Position numbers and translations under genes: made by a program. DNA of 64,000 bases from Aristolochia californica (lineage: Eukaryota; Streptophyta; Magnoliopsida; Piperales; Aristolochiaceae), in contig JARWKL010000010.1 in NCBI GenBank assembly GCA_029961685.1, forward strand, positions 17,319,931-17,383,930, read 5' to 3'. How positions within the stretch are numbered: position 1 is the stretch's first letter; each line of letters starts with the position of its first letter. Below the pieces are notes generated by a model. That model worked only from the letters and a program-made list of their open reading frames with translations, ran no database searches and was not told the origin of the DNA. Below, in pieces: positions 14,601 through 24,720 of the stretch.

Positions 14601-17320
14601 TAGTAATAACTCAAGTTTGGATCTGATAAAAAAAATTTGAACATCCAAAATGGAAATGCAAAATTGCAGAGAGAAATAATCCAAAAAAGTATCTGTTATT
14701 TTGAAGGATATGCAAAAAGTGGGTTGTTTGGCTCTGGTAAATATCCAACCACACGTTAATTTGAGCATTTAATTTTTTCTACTCCTCAAAATTTTTGGAT
14801 CATTAGGCCACTTGCATCCTCAACTTGTTTTTGGCTTGCATATCCACCACATTTAAAACATGTTAGGATCAGTTAGAAGTCTCTTTCCTATCAAATCTAT
14901 TAAGGTTGTACTAGTTGAATTTCCAAAACATGGATAACAAAACTTTTGAGTTCATTTTTAGTGCGTGAAATAATTTTCTTCACTTACATTTACTATAGTT
15001 TTCAAAATCTTCTACATACATAAACTGTAAAATTTTCATTTTGTTGTGATCATATATCTTTTTTGTTTACGTGAAAAATGGGAGAGTGAAAACGCAGATT
15101 TGGATCAGAAAAAATAATTTGAACATCCAAAATGGAAATGCACAAATGCAGAGAGAGACAATTACAAAAAGTATCTGTGATTTTTAAGGATAGGCAAAAA
15201 GTTGGTTGTTTGGCTCCGGTAAATATCCAACCACACAATAGCTTGAGCATTTAATTCTTTCTACTCCTTGAAATATTTGGATCATTAGGCCACTTCATCC
15301 TCAACATGTTTCTGGCATGCATATCCACCACATTTAAAACATGTTAGGATCAGTTAGAAGTCTCTTTCCTATCAAATCTATTAGGGGTTGTACTAGTGGA
15401 ATTTCTATAACCAAACTTTGGAGTTCATTTTTAGTGAGTGAAATAATTTTCTTCACTTACATTTACTATTGTTTTCAAATTCTTTTGCATACATAAAATA
15501 TAAAATATTTATTTTGTTGTGATCTTATATCTTTTTTGTTTACGAGAAAAATGGGAGAGAGAAAACTCAAGTTTGGATCTGAAAAAAAATTTTGAACATC
15601 CAAAATGGAAATGCACAAATGCTGAGAGAGATAATTCCAAAAAGTATTAGTGATTTTTAAGGACGGAAAAAAAGTGGGTTGTTGGGCTCCGGCAAATATC
15701 CAACCACACGTTAACTTGGGAATTTAATTTTTTCTACTCCTTAAAATTTTTGGATCATTAGCCCACTTGCATCCTCAACATGTTTCTGGCATGCTTATCC
15801 ACCACATTTAAAACATGTTAGGATCAGTTAGAAGTCTCTTTCGGATCAAATCTATTAGGGGTTGTACAAGTGGAATTTCGCAAACGAGGATAACAGAACT
15901 TTGGAGTTCATTTTTTGTGAGTGAAATAATTTTCTTCACTTTCATTTATTATAGTTTTCAAATTCTTTTGCATACATAAACTCTAAAATTTTCATTTTGT
16001 TGTGATCTTATATCTTTTTTGGTTAAGAGAAAAATGGAAGAGTGAAAACTGATGTTTGGATCTGAAAAAACAATTTGAACATCCAAAATGGAAATGCACA
16101 TACGCGGAGAGATATAATTCCAAAAAGTATCTGTGATTTTGAAGGATAGGCAAAAAGTGGGTTGTTTGGCTCCGGTAAAAATCCAACCACACATTAACTT
16201 GAGAATTTAATTTTTTCCACTCCTTGAAATTTTTTTATCAATAGGCCACTTGCATCCTCAACATGTTTCTGTCATGCATATCTACCACATTTAAAACATG
16301 TTAGGATCAGCTAGAAGTCACTTTCCGATCAAATCTATTAGGGGTTGTACTTGTGGAATTTCCCAAACGTGGATAACAAAACTTTGGAGTTAATTTTTTG
16401 AGCGTTAAATAATTTTCTTCATTTACATTTATTATAGTTTTATAATTCTTTTGCATACATAAACTCTAGATTTTTCTTTTTTTTGTGATCTTATATCTTT
16501 TTTCTTTTACGAGAAAAATGGGAGAGTGAAAACTCAAGTTTGGATCTGAAAAAATAATTTGAACATCCAAAATGGAAATGCACAAATACTAAGAGAGACA
16601 ATACCAAAAAGTATCTAAGTTTTTTAAGGATAGGAGAAAAGTGGGTTGTTTGGCTCTGGTAAATATCCAATCACAAGTTTTTGGATCATTAGGGCACTTG
16701 CATTCTCAACATGTTTCTGGCATGCATATCCACCACATTTAAAACATGTTAGGATCAGTTAGATGTTCTTTCCTATAAAATCTATTTGGTTTGTACAAGT
16801 GGAATTTCCCAAACATGGATAACAAAACTTTGGAGTTCATTTTTAGTGCGTGAAATAATTTTCTTCACTTACAAATATTTTTATTTTTCAAATTTTTTTG
16901 CAGACATAATCTGTAAAATTTTCATTTTGTTGTGATCTTATATCTTTTTTGTTTATGTTAAAAATAGGAGAGTGTAAACTCAAGTTTAGATCTGAAAAAA
17001 AAAAATGAACATCGAAAATGGAAATGCACAAATGCTGAGACAGATTATTCCAAAAAGTATCTGTGATATTTAAGGATAGGCAAAAGGTGGGTTTTTGGGC
17101 TCCAACAAAATATCCAACCACACTTTAACTTGAGAATTTAATTTTTTGTACTCCTTGAAATTTTTGGATCATTAGGCAACTTGAATCCTCAAAATGTTTC
17201 TGGCATGCATATCCACCACATTTAAAACATTTTAGGATTAGTTAGAAGTCTCTTTCCTTTTAAATCTATTAGGGGTTGTACTAGTTGAATTTCCCAAACA
17301 CAGATATCATAACTTCTTAG
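11695..17320 (+). repeat. Long satellite duplication block B
   Basis: Second copy of block A. It carries later changes of its own: an extra monomer near 13.1-13.6 kb and a deletion of about 39 bp at about 16672 (CACAAG joined to TTTTTGG). It ends in the truncated monomer at about 17325. Confidence 0.8.
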
Positions 17321-17330
17321 TTCAACTTTT
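17320..17330. other. Deletion junction in a monomer (~115 bp lost)
   Basis: CTTAGTTCAA joins CTTTTTTGTTTAC. The TTTAGTGCGTGAAATAATTT to CTTATAT part of the monomer is missing. It marks the end of block B and the switch to the 2.6/9.3-kb type of monomer. Confidence 0.8.
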
Positions 17331-18039
17331 TTGTTTACAAGAAAAATGGAAGAGTGAAAAACTAAATTTTGGATATGAAAAAAAAATTTGAACATCCAAA
17401 ATGGAAATGCACAAATGCTGAGACAGATAATTCCAAAAAGTATCTTTTATTTTTAAGGATAGGATAAAAGTGGGTTGTTTGGCTCCGGTAAATATCTAAC
17501 CATAGGTTAACTTGAGAATTTAATTTTTTCTACTCCTTGAAATTTTTGGAGCATTAGGCCTCTTGCTTCCTCAACATGTTTTTGGCAAGCACATATTCCA
17601 CATTTAAAACATGTTAGGATCATTTAGAAGTCTCTTTCCTATCAAATCTATTTGGGGTTGTACTAGAGGAATTTAGAAAACGTGGATAACAAAACTTTGG
17701 AGTTCATTTTTAGTGCGTGAAAAAATTTTCTGCACTTACATTTATTATAGTTTTCAAATTCTTTTGCATACATAAACGCTAAAATTTTTATTTTGTTGTG
17801 ATCTAATATCTTTTTTGTGTACGACAAAAAAGGGAGAGTGAAAACTCAAGTTTGGATCTGAAAAAGAAATTTGACTATCCAAAATGGAAATGCACAAATG
17901 CTGAGAGAGATAATTCCAAAAAGTATTTGTGATTTTTAAGGATAGGAAAAAAGTGGGTTGTTTGGCTCCTATAAATATCCAGCCACACGTTAACCTGAGA
18001 ATTTAATTTTTTCTACTCCTTGAAATTTGTTGATCGTTA

Positions 18040-19330
18040 GGCCACTTGCATGCTCAACATGTTTTGGGCATGCATATCCACCACATTTAAAACATTTTAG
18101 GATTAGTTACAAGTCTCTTTCAGATAAATTCTATTAGGGATTGTACTTGTGGTATTTCCCAAACATTGATAACAAAACTTTGGAGTTCATTTTTAGTACG
18201 TGAAATAAATATTTTCCCATACATTTATTTTAGTTTTCATATTCTTTTCCATACATAAACTCTTAAATTTTCTTTTTGTTGTGATCTTATATCTTTTTTG
18301 TATACGAGAAAAATGGGAGAGTGATAACTGAAGTTTCGATCTGAAAAAAAAAAGAATTTTGAACAACCAAAAAGGAAATGCACAAATGCTGAGAGAGATA
18401 ATTCCAAAAAGTATTTGTGATTTTTAAGGATAGGCAAAAAGTGGGTTGTTTGGCTTCGGTAAATATCCAACTACACGTTAACTTGAGAATTTAATTTTTT
18501 CTACTCCTTGAAAATTTTGGATCCTTAGGCCACCTGCATCCTCAACATGTTTCTGGCAAGCATATCCACCACATTTTAAACATGTTAGGATTATTTAAAA
18601 GTCTCTTTCCTATAAAATCTATTAGGGGTTGTACTAGTGGAATTTCCCAACCATAGATAATAAAACTTTGGAGTTTATTTTTAGTGCGTGAAATAATTTT
18701 CTTCATTTACATTTATTATAGTTTTCAAATTCTTTTGCATACATAAACTATAAAATGGTAATTTTATTGTGATCTTATATCTTGTTTGTTTACGAGAAAA
18801 ATGGGAGGGTGAAAACTCAAGTTGGATATGAAAAAAAAAATTTGAACATCCAAAACAGAAATCCACAAATGCTGAGAGAGATAATTCCAAAAAGTATCTG
18901 TGATTTTTAAGGATAGGATAAAAGTAGGTTGTTTGTCTCCGTTAAATATTTAACCACAGGTTAACTTGAGAATTTAATTTTTTCTACTCCTAGAATTTTT
19001 TGGATCATTAGGCCTCTTGCATCCTCAACAAGTTTCTAGCATGCACATCCACCACATTTAAAACATGTTATGATCAGTTAGAAGTCTCTTTCCTATAAAA
19101 TCTAGTTGGGGTTCTACTAGTGGAATTTGCCACACGAGGTTAAAAAAACTTTGGAGTTCATTTTTAGTGCGTGAAATAATTTTCTTCAATTTCATTTATT
19201 ATAGTTTTCAAATTCTTTTGCATACATAAACTCTAAAATTTTCATTTTGTTGAGATGTTATATCTTTTTTTTTTACGAGAAAAATGGGATAGTGAAAACT
19301 CAAGTTTGGATCTGAAAAAAAAATTTGAAC
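18040..19330 (+). repeat. Satellite block C, related to 10950-12230
   Basis: Follows 10950-12230 at an offset of 7091-7101 bp. Shared marks are CATGTTTTGGGCATGC with GGATTAGTTACAAG, then the TTGAACAACC/CATCC copy with A-rich run, and the GTTCTACTAGTGGAATTTGCC copy (about 12012 and 19111). This makes a third relative of the same monomer series as blocks A and B. Confidence 0.72.
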
Positions 19331-21235
19331 ATCCAAAATGGAAATGCACAATTGTTGAGAGAGATAATTCCAAAAAGTATCTGTGATTTTTAAGGATAGG
19401 CAAAAAATGGGTTGTTTGGCTCCGATAAATGTCTAACCACACGTTAACTTGAGAATTTAATTTTTTCTACTCCTTGAAATTTTTGAATCATTACGCCACT
19501 TGCATCCTCAACATGTTTCTGGTATGCATATCCACCACATTTAAAACATGTTAACATCAGTTAGAAGTCTTTTTCCTATAAAATCTATTAGGGGTTGTAG
19601 TAGTGGAATTTCTCAACCATCGATAACAAAACTTGGGAGTTCATTTTTAGTGCGCGAAATAATTTTCTTCTCTTACATTTATAATAGTTTTCAAATTCTT
19701 TTGCATACATAAACTCTAAAATTTTCATTTTCTTGTGATTTTATATCTTTTTTGTTTATGAGAAAAATGGGAGAGTGAAAACTCAAGTTTGGATCTGAAA
19801 AAAATAAAATTTGAACATCCAAAATGGAAATGCACAAATGCTGAGAGAGATAATTCCAAAAAGTATCTGTGATTTTTAACGATAGGCAAAAAGTTGGTTG
19901 TTTGGCTCCGTTAATATCCAACCACCCGTTAACTTCAGAATTTAATTTTTTCTACACCTTGAAATTTTTGGATCATTAGGCCACTTGCATCCTCAACATG
20001 TTTCTGTCTTGCATATCCACCACCCTTAAAACATGTTAGGATAAGTGAGAAGTCTCTTTGCTATAAAATCTATTTGGGGTTGTACTAGTGGAATTTCCCA
20101 AACAAGGATAACAAAACTTTGGAGTTCATTTTTAGAGCGTGAAAGAATTTTCTTCACACATTTATTATAGTTTTCAAATTCTTTTGCATATATCAACTCT
20201 AAAATTTTCATTTTGTTGTGATCTTTATTTTTTTTTTTTCGAGAAAAATGGGAGTGTGAAAACTCAAGTTTGGATTTGAAAAAAATAAAATTTGAACATC
20301 CAAAATGGAATTTCACAAATGCTAAGAGAGACAATTCCAAAAAGTATCTGTGATTTTTATGGATAGGGAAAAAGTGGGTTGTTTGGCTCCAGCAAAATAT
20401 CCAACCACACGTTAATTTGAGAATTTATTTTTTCTACTCCTTGAAATTTTTGGATCATAAGGCCATTTGCATCCTCATCTTGTTTCTGGCATGCAAATCC
20501 ACCACATTTAAAATATTTTGGATCAGTGCGAAGTTTTTTTCCTATAAAATCTATTAGGTGTTGTACTAGTGGAATTTCCCAAACATGGATAACAAAACTT
20601 TGGAGTTCATTTTTAGTGCGTAAAATAATTTTCTTCACTTATATTTATTATAGTTTTCAAATTCTATTGCATACATAAACTCTAACATTTTATTTTCTTG
20701 TGATCTTTTCTCTTTTTTGTTTACGAGAAAAATGGGAGAGTGAAAACTCAAGTTTGGATCTGAAAAAAATTAATTTTTAACATCCAAAATGGAAATGCAC
20801 AATTGCTGAGAGAGATAATTTCAAAAAGTATCTGTGATTTCTAAGGATGGACAAAAAGTGGGTTGTTTGGCTCCGGTAAAAATCCAACCACACGTTAACT
20901 TCAGAATTTAATTTTTTCTACACCTTGAAAATTTTTGGATGAATAGGCCACTTGCATCCTCAACATGTTTCTGTCTTGCATATCCACCACACTTAAAACG
21001 TGTTAGGATCAGTTAGAAGTCTCTTTCCTAGAAAATCTATTAGCGGTTGTACTAGTGGAATTTCCCTAACATGGATAACAAAACATTGGAGTTCATTTTT
21101 AGTGCATGAAATAATTTTCTTCTCTTCCATTTATAATAGTTTTCAAACTCTTTTGCATACATTAACTCTAAAATTTTCATGTTTTAGTGATCTTATATCT
21201 TTTTTTTTTACGAGAAAAATGGGAGAGTAAAGACT
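19230..21235 (+). repeat. Satellite block D, duplicated at 27100-29100
   Basis: Four monomers matching 27100-29100 at an offset of about 7.9 kb. Shared marks are TGTTTCTGTCTTGCATATCC with CACCCTTAAAAC (about 20010 and 27905), GGCCATTTGCATCC with AAATATTTTGG / AAACATGTTGG, and GAAAAAAATTAATTTTTAAC (about 20763 and 28668). The LTR lies between the two copies, just after D. Confidence 0.8.
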
Positions 21236-21463
21236 CATGTTTGGATCTTAAAAAATTAAAATTTGAACATCCAAAATGGAAATGCACAAATACTGAGAGA
21301 GATAATTCCAAAAAGTATCTGTGATTTTTAAGGATAGACTAAAAGTGGGTTGTTTGGCTTTGAAAAAGATCCAACCACGTTAACCTGAGAATTTAACTTT
21401 TTCTACTCCATGAAATTTTTGGATCATTAGGCCACTTGCATCCTCAACATGTTTCTGGCATGC

Positions 21464-21468
21464 ATCTC
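21464..21468. repeat. Target-site duplication, left copy (ATCTC)
   Basis: Five bases directly before the element's terminal TG. They are identical to 23125-23129, and 5 bp is the usual LTR-retrotransposon target duplication. The base before it belongs to the satellite motif GGCATGC. Confidence 0.82.
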
Positions 21469-21501
21469 TGATGTAGAATTTTAGTTACATCGGCTTTAAT
21501 A

Positions 21502-21521
21502 CCTCGCAAGCGTACGAATCG
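21502..21521 (-). other. Conserved-looking U5 end motif of the LTR
   Basis: The minus strand reads CGATTCGTACGCTTGCGAGG, 33 bp from the element end. I recognise this style of motif from the 3' ends of many plant Ty3/gypsy LTRs, which is why the LTR is oriented on the minus strand. This is recalled family knowledge, not a database match. Confidence 0.4.
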
Positions 21522-21642
21522 TTCATGTAATCTAGCAGTAAGGGAGGGTCATATCCACATGGAGGATTGAATTTTGTGTATTCTTCAGTCAACTAGCCTA
21601 ACCAAATAGGATGAATTAATCTGAACTAAACACTAATTATAT

Positions 21643-21712
21643 CCTAAATTTTCAAGCAATAATTTAATTAACTACTTCCTAAATTATCAAGCAATAATTT
21701 AATTAACTACTT
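21643..21712. repeat. 35-bp perfect-phase tandem duplication in the LTR
   Basis: Two abutting 35-bp units, 21643-21677 and 21678-21712, each starting CCTAAATT and ending ACTACTT, with one mismatch (T/A at the ninth position). Confidence 0.9.
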
Positions 21713-21726
21713 GCACAACAGGAAAC

Positions 21727-21850
21727 ATCAACTCTGGATTTTACCGTGATTCGTGCCTCCCTCGAGCGCCACGTAACCACGAATCCGGATTCTCAATCCT
21801 TGCGTCTAGCCCCTCTCGGGCGCCTAGAGTTAATGACAAAGATCGGATTA
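21727..21850. repeat. 124-bp internal repeat of the LTR, copy 1
   Basis: Matches 21898-22021 with 9 differences in 124 positions by eye, offset 171 bp. Contains GATTCGTGCCTCCCTCGAGC and TTGCGTCTAGCCCCTCTCGG. Most differences are transitions (C/T or G/A). Confidence 0.85.
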
Positions 21851-21897
21851 CAATAGAATGCAGAGAATCAATTTCCTATTGTGATGATGCTAAAATT

Positions 21898-22021
21898 ATC
21901 AACTTTGGATTTTACCGTGATTCGTGCTTCTCTCGAGCACCACGTAACCACGAATCCGGATTCTCAATCCTTGCGTCTAGCCCCTCTCGAGCGCCTAGAG
22001 TTAAAGACAGAAATCAGATTA
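21898..22021. repeat. 124-bp internal repeat of the LTR, copy 2
   Basis: Second copy of the unit at 21727-21850. About 47 bp of unrelated sequence separates the copies. The copies are gapless relative to each other. Confidence 0.85.
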
Positions 22022-22185
22022 AAATACCAAAATCCAACCTCAATTATAATCTTACCCTAATTAGCTAATTTAATCAAATATCAAGAAAACAAATCTTAAA
22101 TAAACCTTAATTATCAAATCAGATTCAAGTAACATTCAAAACCTAACTTCAAACTATATGAAAAATTAAATTCAATAATGACGAA

Positions 22186-22800
22186 TTACTCCCCTTCTTC
22201 CTCCTCTCGCTCGGGCAGCAACTCGTTCTCACGGGTGCTGCAATTTTCGGAAATTGGTGGCGTCGGGTAGCAATAGTGAGTGGCCGGAGGTAGAGACGAC
22301 GCCGGCGACGAAGGTTGGAAGCCGACGGATGGAGGGAACGTCCGGCGAAGAGTGAAACAGAGTTGACGTTCTCTAACCGGCTCTCTCGAGTCTCGGTTGG
22401 AGTCGGAATGGCTCCGGGACTGGTCGGAATATGTAAACGACACCGGAGAATGGTCGGAAAGCGGAGTTGGCACCGGAGAAGCCCTCTCGGATCACTTCTC
22501 GGTCTGGCGAGCGATGACTGTCGAACTCACCTCGACGGAGACTCTCTCGAGCTCTCCTCGGGTTTGTTCTCGGTTGCTGGACGGCGGTGGATGGCGGTGG
22601 ATGACGGTGGCACGGCGAAAGGTATTGGCCCGGCGAACGGCGGTGGGGAACTCCTCTCGGGTCCTCCCCTCTTTTGGTCGACGGTGCTCCTCTGTTTTTC
22701 GATACTCTGTTTCTATTTTCCTTTCACGCTCCCCTCTCGGGTTTTCCCTCTTGGGTCCCCTTTCGACCCCCTCTTTCGACGGCCCCCTTTTGCTTTAAAT
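22186..22800 (-). other. GC-rich leader block of the LTR
   Basis: A sharp GC-rich island in otherwise AT-rich surroundings, with many CTCTCGG, CCGGCGA and GGCGG words. It contains overlapping stop-free stretches on both strands: minus 22186-22473 (95 codons), plus 22315-22869 (184 codons) and plus 22397-22798 (133 codons). None shows a domain I recognise. Low-complexity Ser/Arg/Pro-rich translations and openness in several frames point to base composition rather than coding. In LTR context it is most simply the R/U5 leader. A captured host gene fragment cannot be excluded without a database search. Confidence 0.55.
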
Positions 22801-22801
22801 A
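22793..22801 (-). promoter_or_regulatory. TATA-like box of the LTR (putative)
   Basis: Read on the minus strand this is TATTTAAAG, lying between an AT-rich upstream part (presumptive U3) and a GC-rich downstream part (presumptive R-U5). That is the position expected for the LTR promoter, with transcription starting about 25-30 bp further along the minus strand. The sequence is seen; promoter function is inferred. Confidence 0.4.
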
Positions 22802-23124
22802 CCATCTTGTTTATTTTAAAACGATTTGACCTAAAAATCATCTCCATTTCACTAAGGGCATTTTGGTAAATATCCCTTCTCCACCATAATTCTCCTGAAA
22901 TTCCATTATTAAATCTATAAAAAGCATTTCAGGAAGAAATAAACCTTAAAAACAATGAAATATAATTCAGGAGAGAAAAATATGCAATATCGACAATGAT
23001 TAATGCCAAATTCAATAAATGCTCATTTCATTTGAAAACTGATAAATAACCACCTATAACACAATTATAAAGGTTATTCTATTATAATTAACTTAGTTCT
23101 CATGTCAGAATATAGCATCTATCA

Positions 23125-23129
23125 ATCTC
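23125..23129. repeat. Target-site duplication, right copy (ATCTC)
   Basis: Five bases directly after the element's terminal CA, followed at once by satellite CACCACATTCAAAACATG. Identical to the left copy, which suggests a fairly young insertion or simply a conserved short site. Confidence 0.82.
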
Positions 23130-23639
23130 CACCACATTCAAAACATGTTAGGATCAGTTACAAGTCTCTTTCCTATAAAATATATTAGGGGTTGTACTAG
23201 TGGAATTTCCCAAACATGATTAACAAAACTTTGGAGTTCATTTTTAGTGCGTGAAATAATTTTCTTCACATACATTTATTATATTTTTCAAATTCTTTTG
23301 CATACATAAACTCTAAAATTTTTATTTTGTTGTGTTATTAAATCTATTTTGTTTACGAGAAAAATGGGAGAATGAAAACTCAAGTTTGGATCTGAAAAAA
23401 AAAATTGAACATCCAAAATGGAAATACACAAATGTTGAGAGAGATAATTCCAAAAAGTTTCTATGATTTTTAAGGATAGGCGAAAAGTTGGTTGTTTGGC
23501 TCTGGTAAATATCCAACCACAAGTTAACTTCAAAATTTCATTTTTCTACTCCTTGAAATTTTTGTATCATTAGGCCACTTGCATCCTCATTTTGTTTTTT
23601 GCATGCAAATGAACCACATTTAAAACATGTTGGGATCAG

Positions 23640-24720
23640 TTACAAGTCTCTTTCCTATAAAATCTATTAGGGGTTATGCTAGTGGAATTTCCCAAATATG
23701 GATAACAAAACTTTGAAGTTCAGTTTTAGTACGTGAAATAATTTTCTTCTCTTACATTTATAATAGTTTTCAAACACTTTTGCATACATAAACTCTAAAA
23801 TTTTCATTTTGTTGTGATCTTATTTCTTTTTTGGTTGTGAGAAAAATGGGAGAGTGAAAAAAAAAATGGGAGAGTGAAATAATTCCAAAAATTATCTGTG
23901 AATTTTAAGGATAGAGAAAAAGTGGGATGTTTGGCTCCGGTAAATATCCAACCACACGTTAACTTGAGAATTTAATTTTTTCTACTCCTTGAAATTTTTG
24001 GATCCTTAGGGCACTTGCATCCTCAACATATCTCTGGCATGCATATCCACCACAGTTAAAACATGTTAAGATCAGTTAGAAGTCTCTTTCCTATAAAATC
24101 TATTAGGGGTTGTACTAGTGGAATTTCCCAAACATGGATAACAAAACTTTGGAGTTCATTTTTAGTGCGTGAAATAATTTTCTTCACTTACATTTACTAT
24201 AGTTTTCTAATTCTTTTGCATACATAAACTCTAAAATTTTCATTTGGTTGTGATCTTTTTTTTATTGTTTTCGAGAAAAATGGGAGAGTGAAAACTAAAG
24301 TTTGGATCTGAAAAAATTTCAATTTTAACATCCAAAATGGAAACGCACAAATGCTGAGAGAGATAATTCCAAAAAGTATCTGTGATTTTTAAGGATAGGA
24401 AAAAAGTGGGTTGTTTGGCCTCGGTAAAGATGCAACCACACGTTAACTTGAGAGTTTAATTTTTTCTAATCCATGAAATTTTTGGATCATTAGGCCACTT
24501 GCATCCTCAACATGTTTCTGGCATACATATCCACCACATCTAAAACATGTTAGGATCAGTTAGAAGTCTCTTTCCTATAAAATATATTAGGGGTTGTACT
24601 AGTGGAATTTCCCAAACATGGTTAACAAAACTTTGGAGTTCATTTTTAGTGAGTGAAATAATTTTCTTCACTTACATTTATTATAGTTTTAAAATTTTTT
24701 TGCATAGATAAACTCTAAAA
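23640..24720 (+). repeat. Satellite block E, duplicated at 28920-30000
   Basis: Offset about 5279 bp. Both copies share the compound rearrangement at 23841-23885 / 29121-29160 and the rare GCATAGATAAA at their right end. Confidence 0.82.
23841..23885. repeat. Compound rearrangement: duplicated ATGGGAGAGTGAAA with internal deletion, copy 1
   Basis: AATGGGAGAGTGAAA appears twice in a row and then jumps to TAATTCC, skipping about 90 bp of the monomer. The same rearranged structure is at 29121-29160. A related monomer near 57245 is intact. Confidence 0.85.

Larger units (their letters stand above)
1..21468 (+). repeat. Satellite array, left segment (~484-bp monomer, about 44 copies)
   Basis: Head-to-tail copies of one AT-rich monomer. 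The landmark CAACATG falls at about 423, 905, 1348, 1832, 2313 and 2798, giving spacings of 482, 443, 484, 481 and 485 bp; the short one carries an internal deletion. Each monomer contains, in order: the CTATTAGGGGTTGTACTAGT box, GTGCGTGAAATAATTTTC, a T-rich stretch ending in CTTATATC, GAGAAAAATGGGAGAGTG, an A-rich run, a purine-rich stretch with GAGAGATAATTCC, GGTAAATATCCAACCAC, GTTAACTTGAG, and a palindrome cluster around GCATGCAT. Monomers differ by scattered substitutions and small indels. A subfamily with GGCCTCTTGC and GCATGCACATCC is concentrated here. No gene interrupts the stretch. Basis: seen directly; the heterochromatic plant setting is inferred. Confidence 0.97.
21469..23124 (-). 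mobile_element. Solo LTR of a retrotransposon inserted in the satellite
   Basis: The only non-satellite DNA in the window. It starts TGATGTAG and ends CTATCA, so it has TG...CA ends with a short terminal inverted repeat (TGAT/ATCA). It is bounded on both sides by ATCTC. Removing the element and one ATCTC restores GCATCTCCACCAC, a satellite variant found uninterrupted near 26948, with no base gained or lost. At 1656 bp, with no second LTR, primer-binding site, gag-pol or polypurine tract, it fits a solo LTR left by recombination between two LTRs. Minus-strand orientation is inferred from an AT-rich presumptive U3 (about 22800-23124), a TATA-like box at 22793-22801, a GC-rich leader (22190-22790), and a 3' end whose complement carries the CGTACGCTTGCGAGG-type motif I associate with the U5 ends of many plant Ty3/gypsy LTRs. 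The family is uncertain. An alternative is a non-autonomous TRIM- or LARD-type remnant. Confidence 0.8.

Noticed and set aside
20357..20638. 93-codon minus ORF nearly repeated at 28264-28545, suggesting a conserved protein
   Set aside because: The similarity is explained by block D duplication of satellite DNA. The ORF spans the monomer without any independent conservation.
22315..22869. 184-codon plus-strand ORF in the GC-rich block as a gene
   Set aside because: It lies inside the LTR, overlaps other open frames on both strands, has no recognisable domain, and runs from GC-rich into AT-rich sequence without a plausible gene structure.
21469..23124. Helitron or MITE interpretation of the insert
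   Set aside because: TG...CA ends with a 5-bp target duplication fit an LTR. No TC...CTRR ends with A/T insertion and no long terminal inverted repeats were seen.
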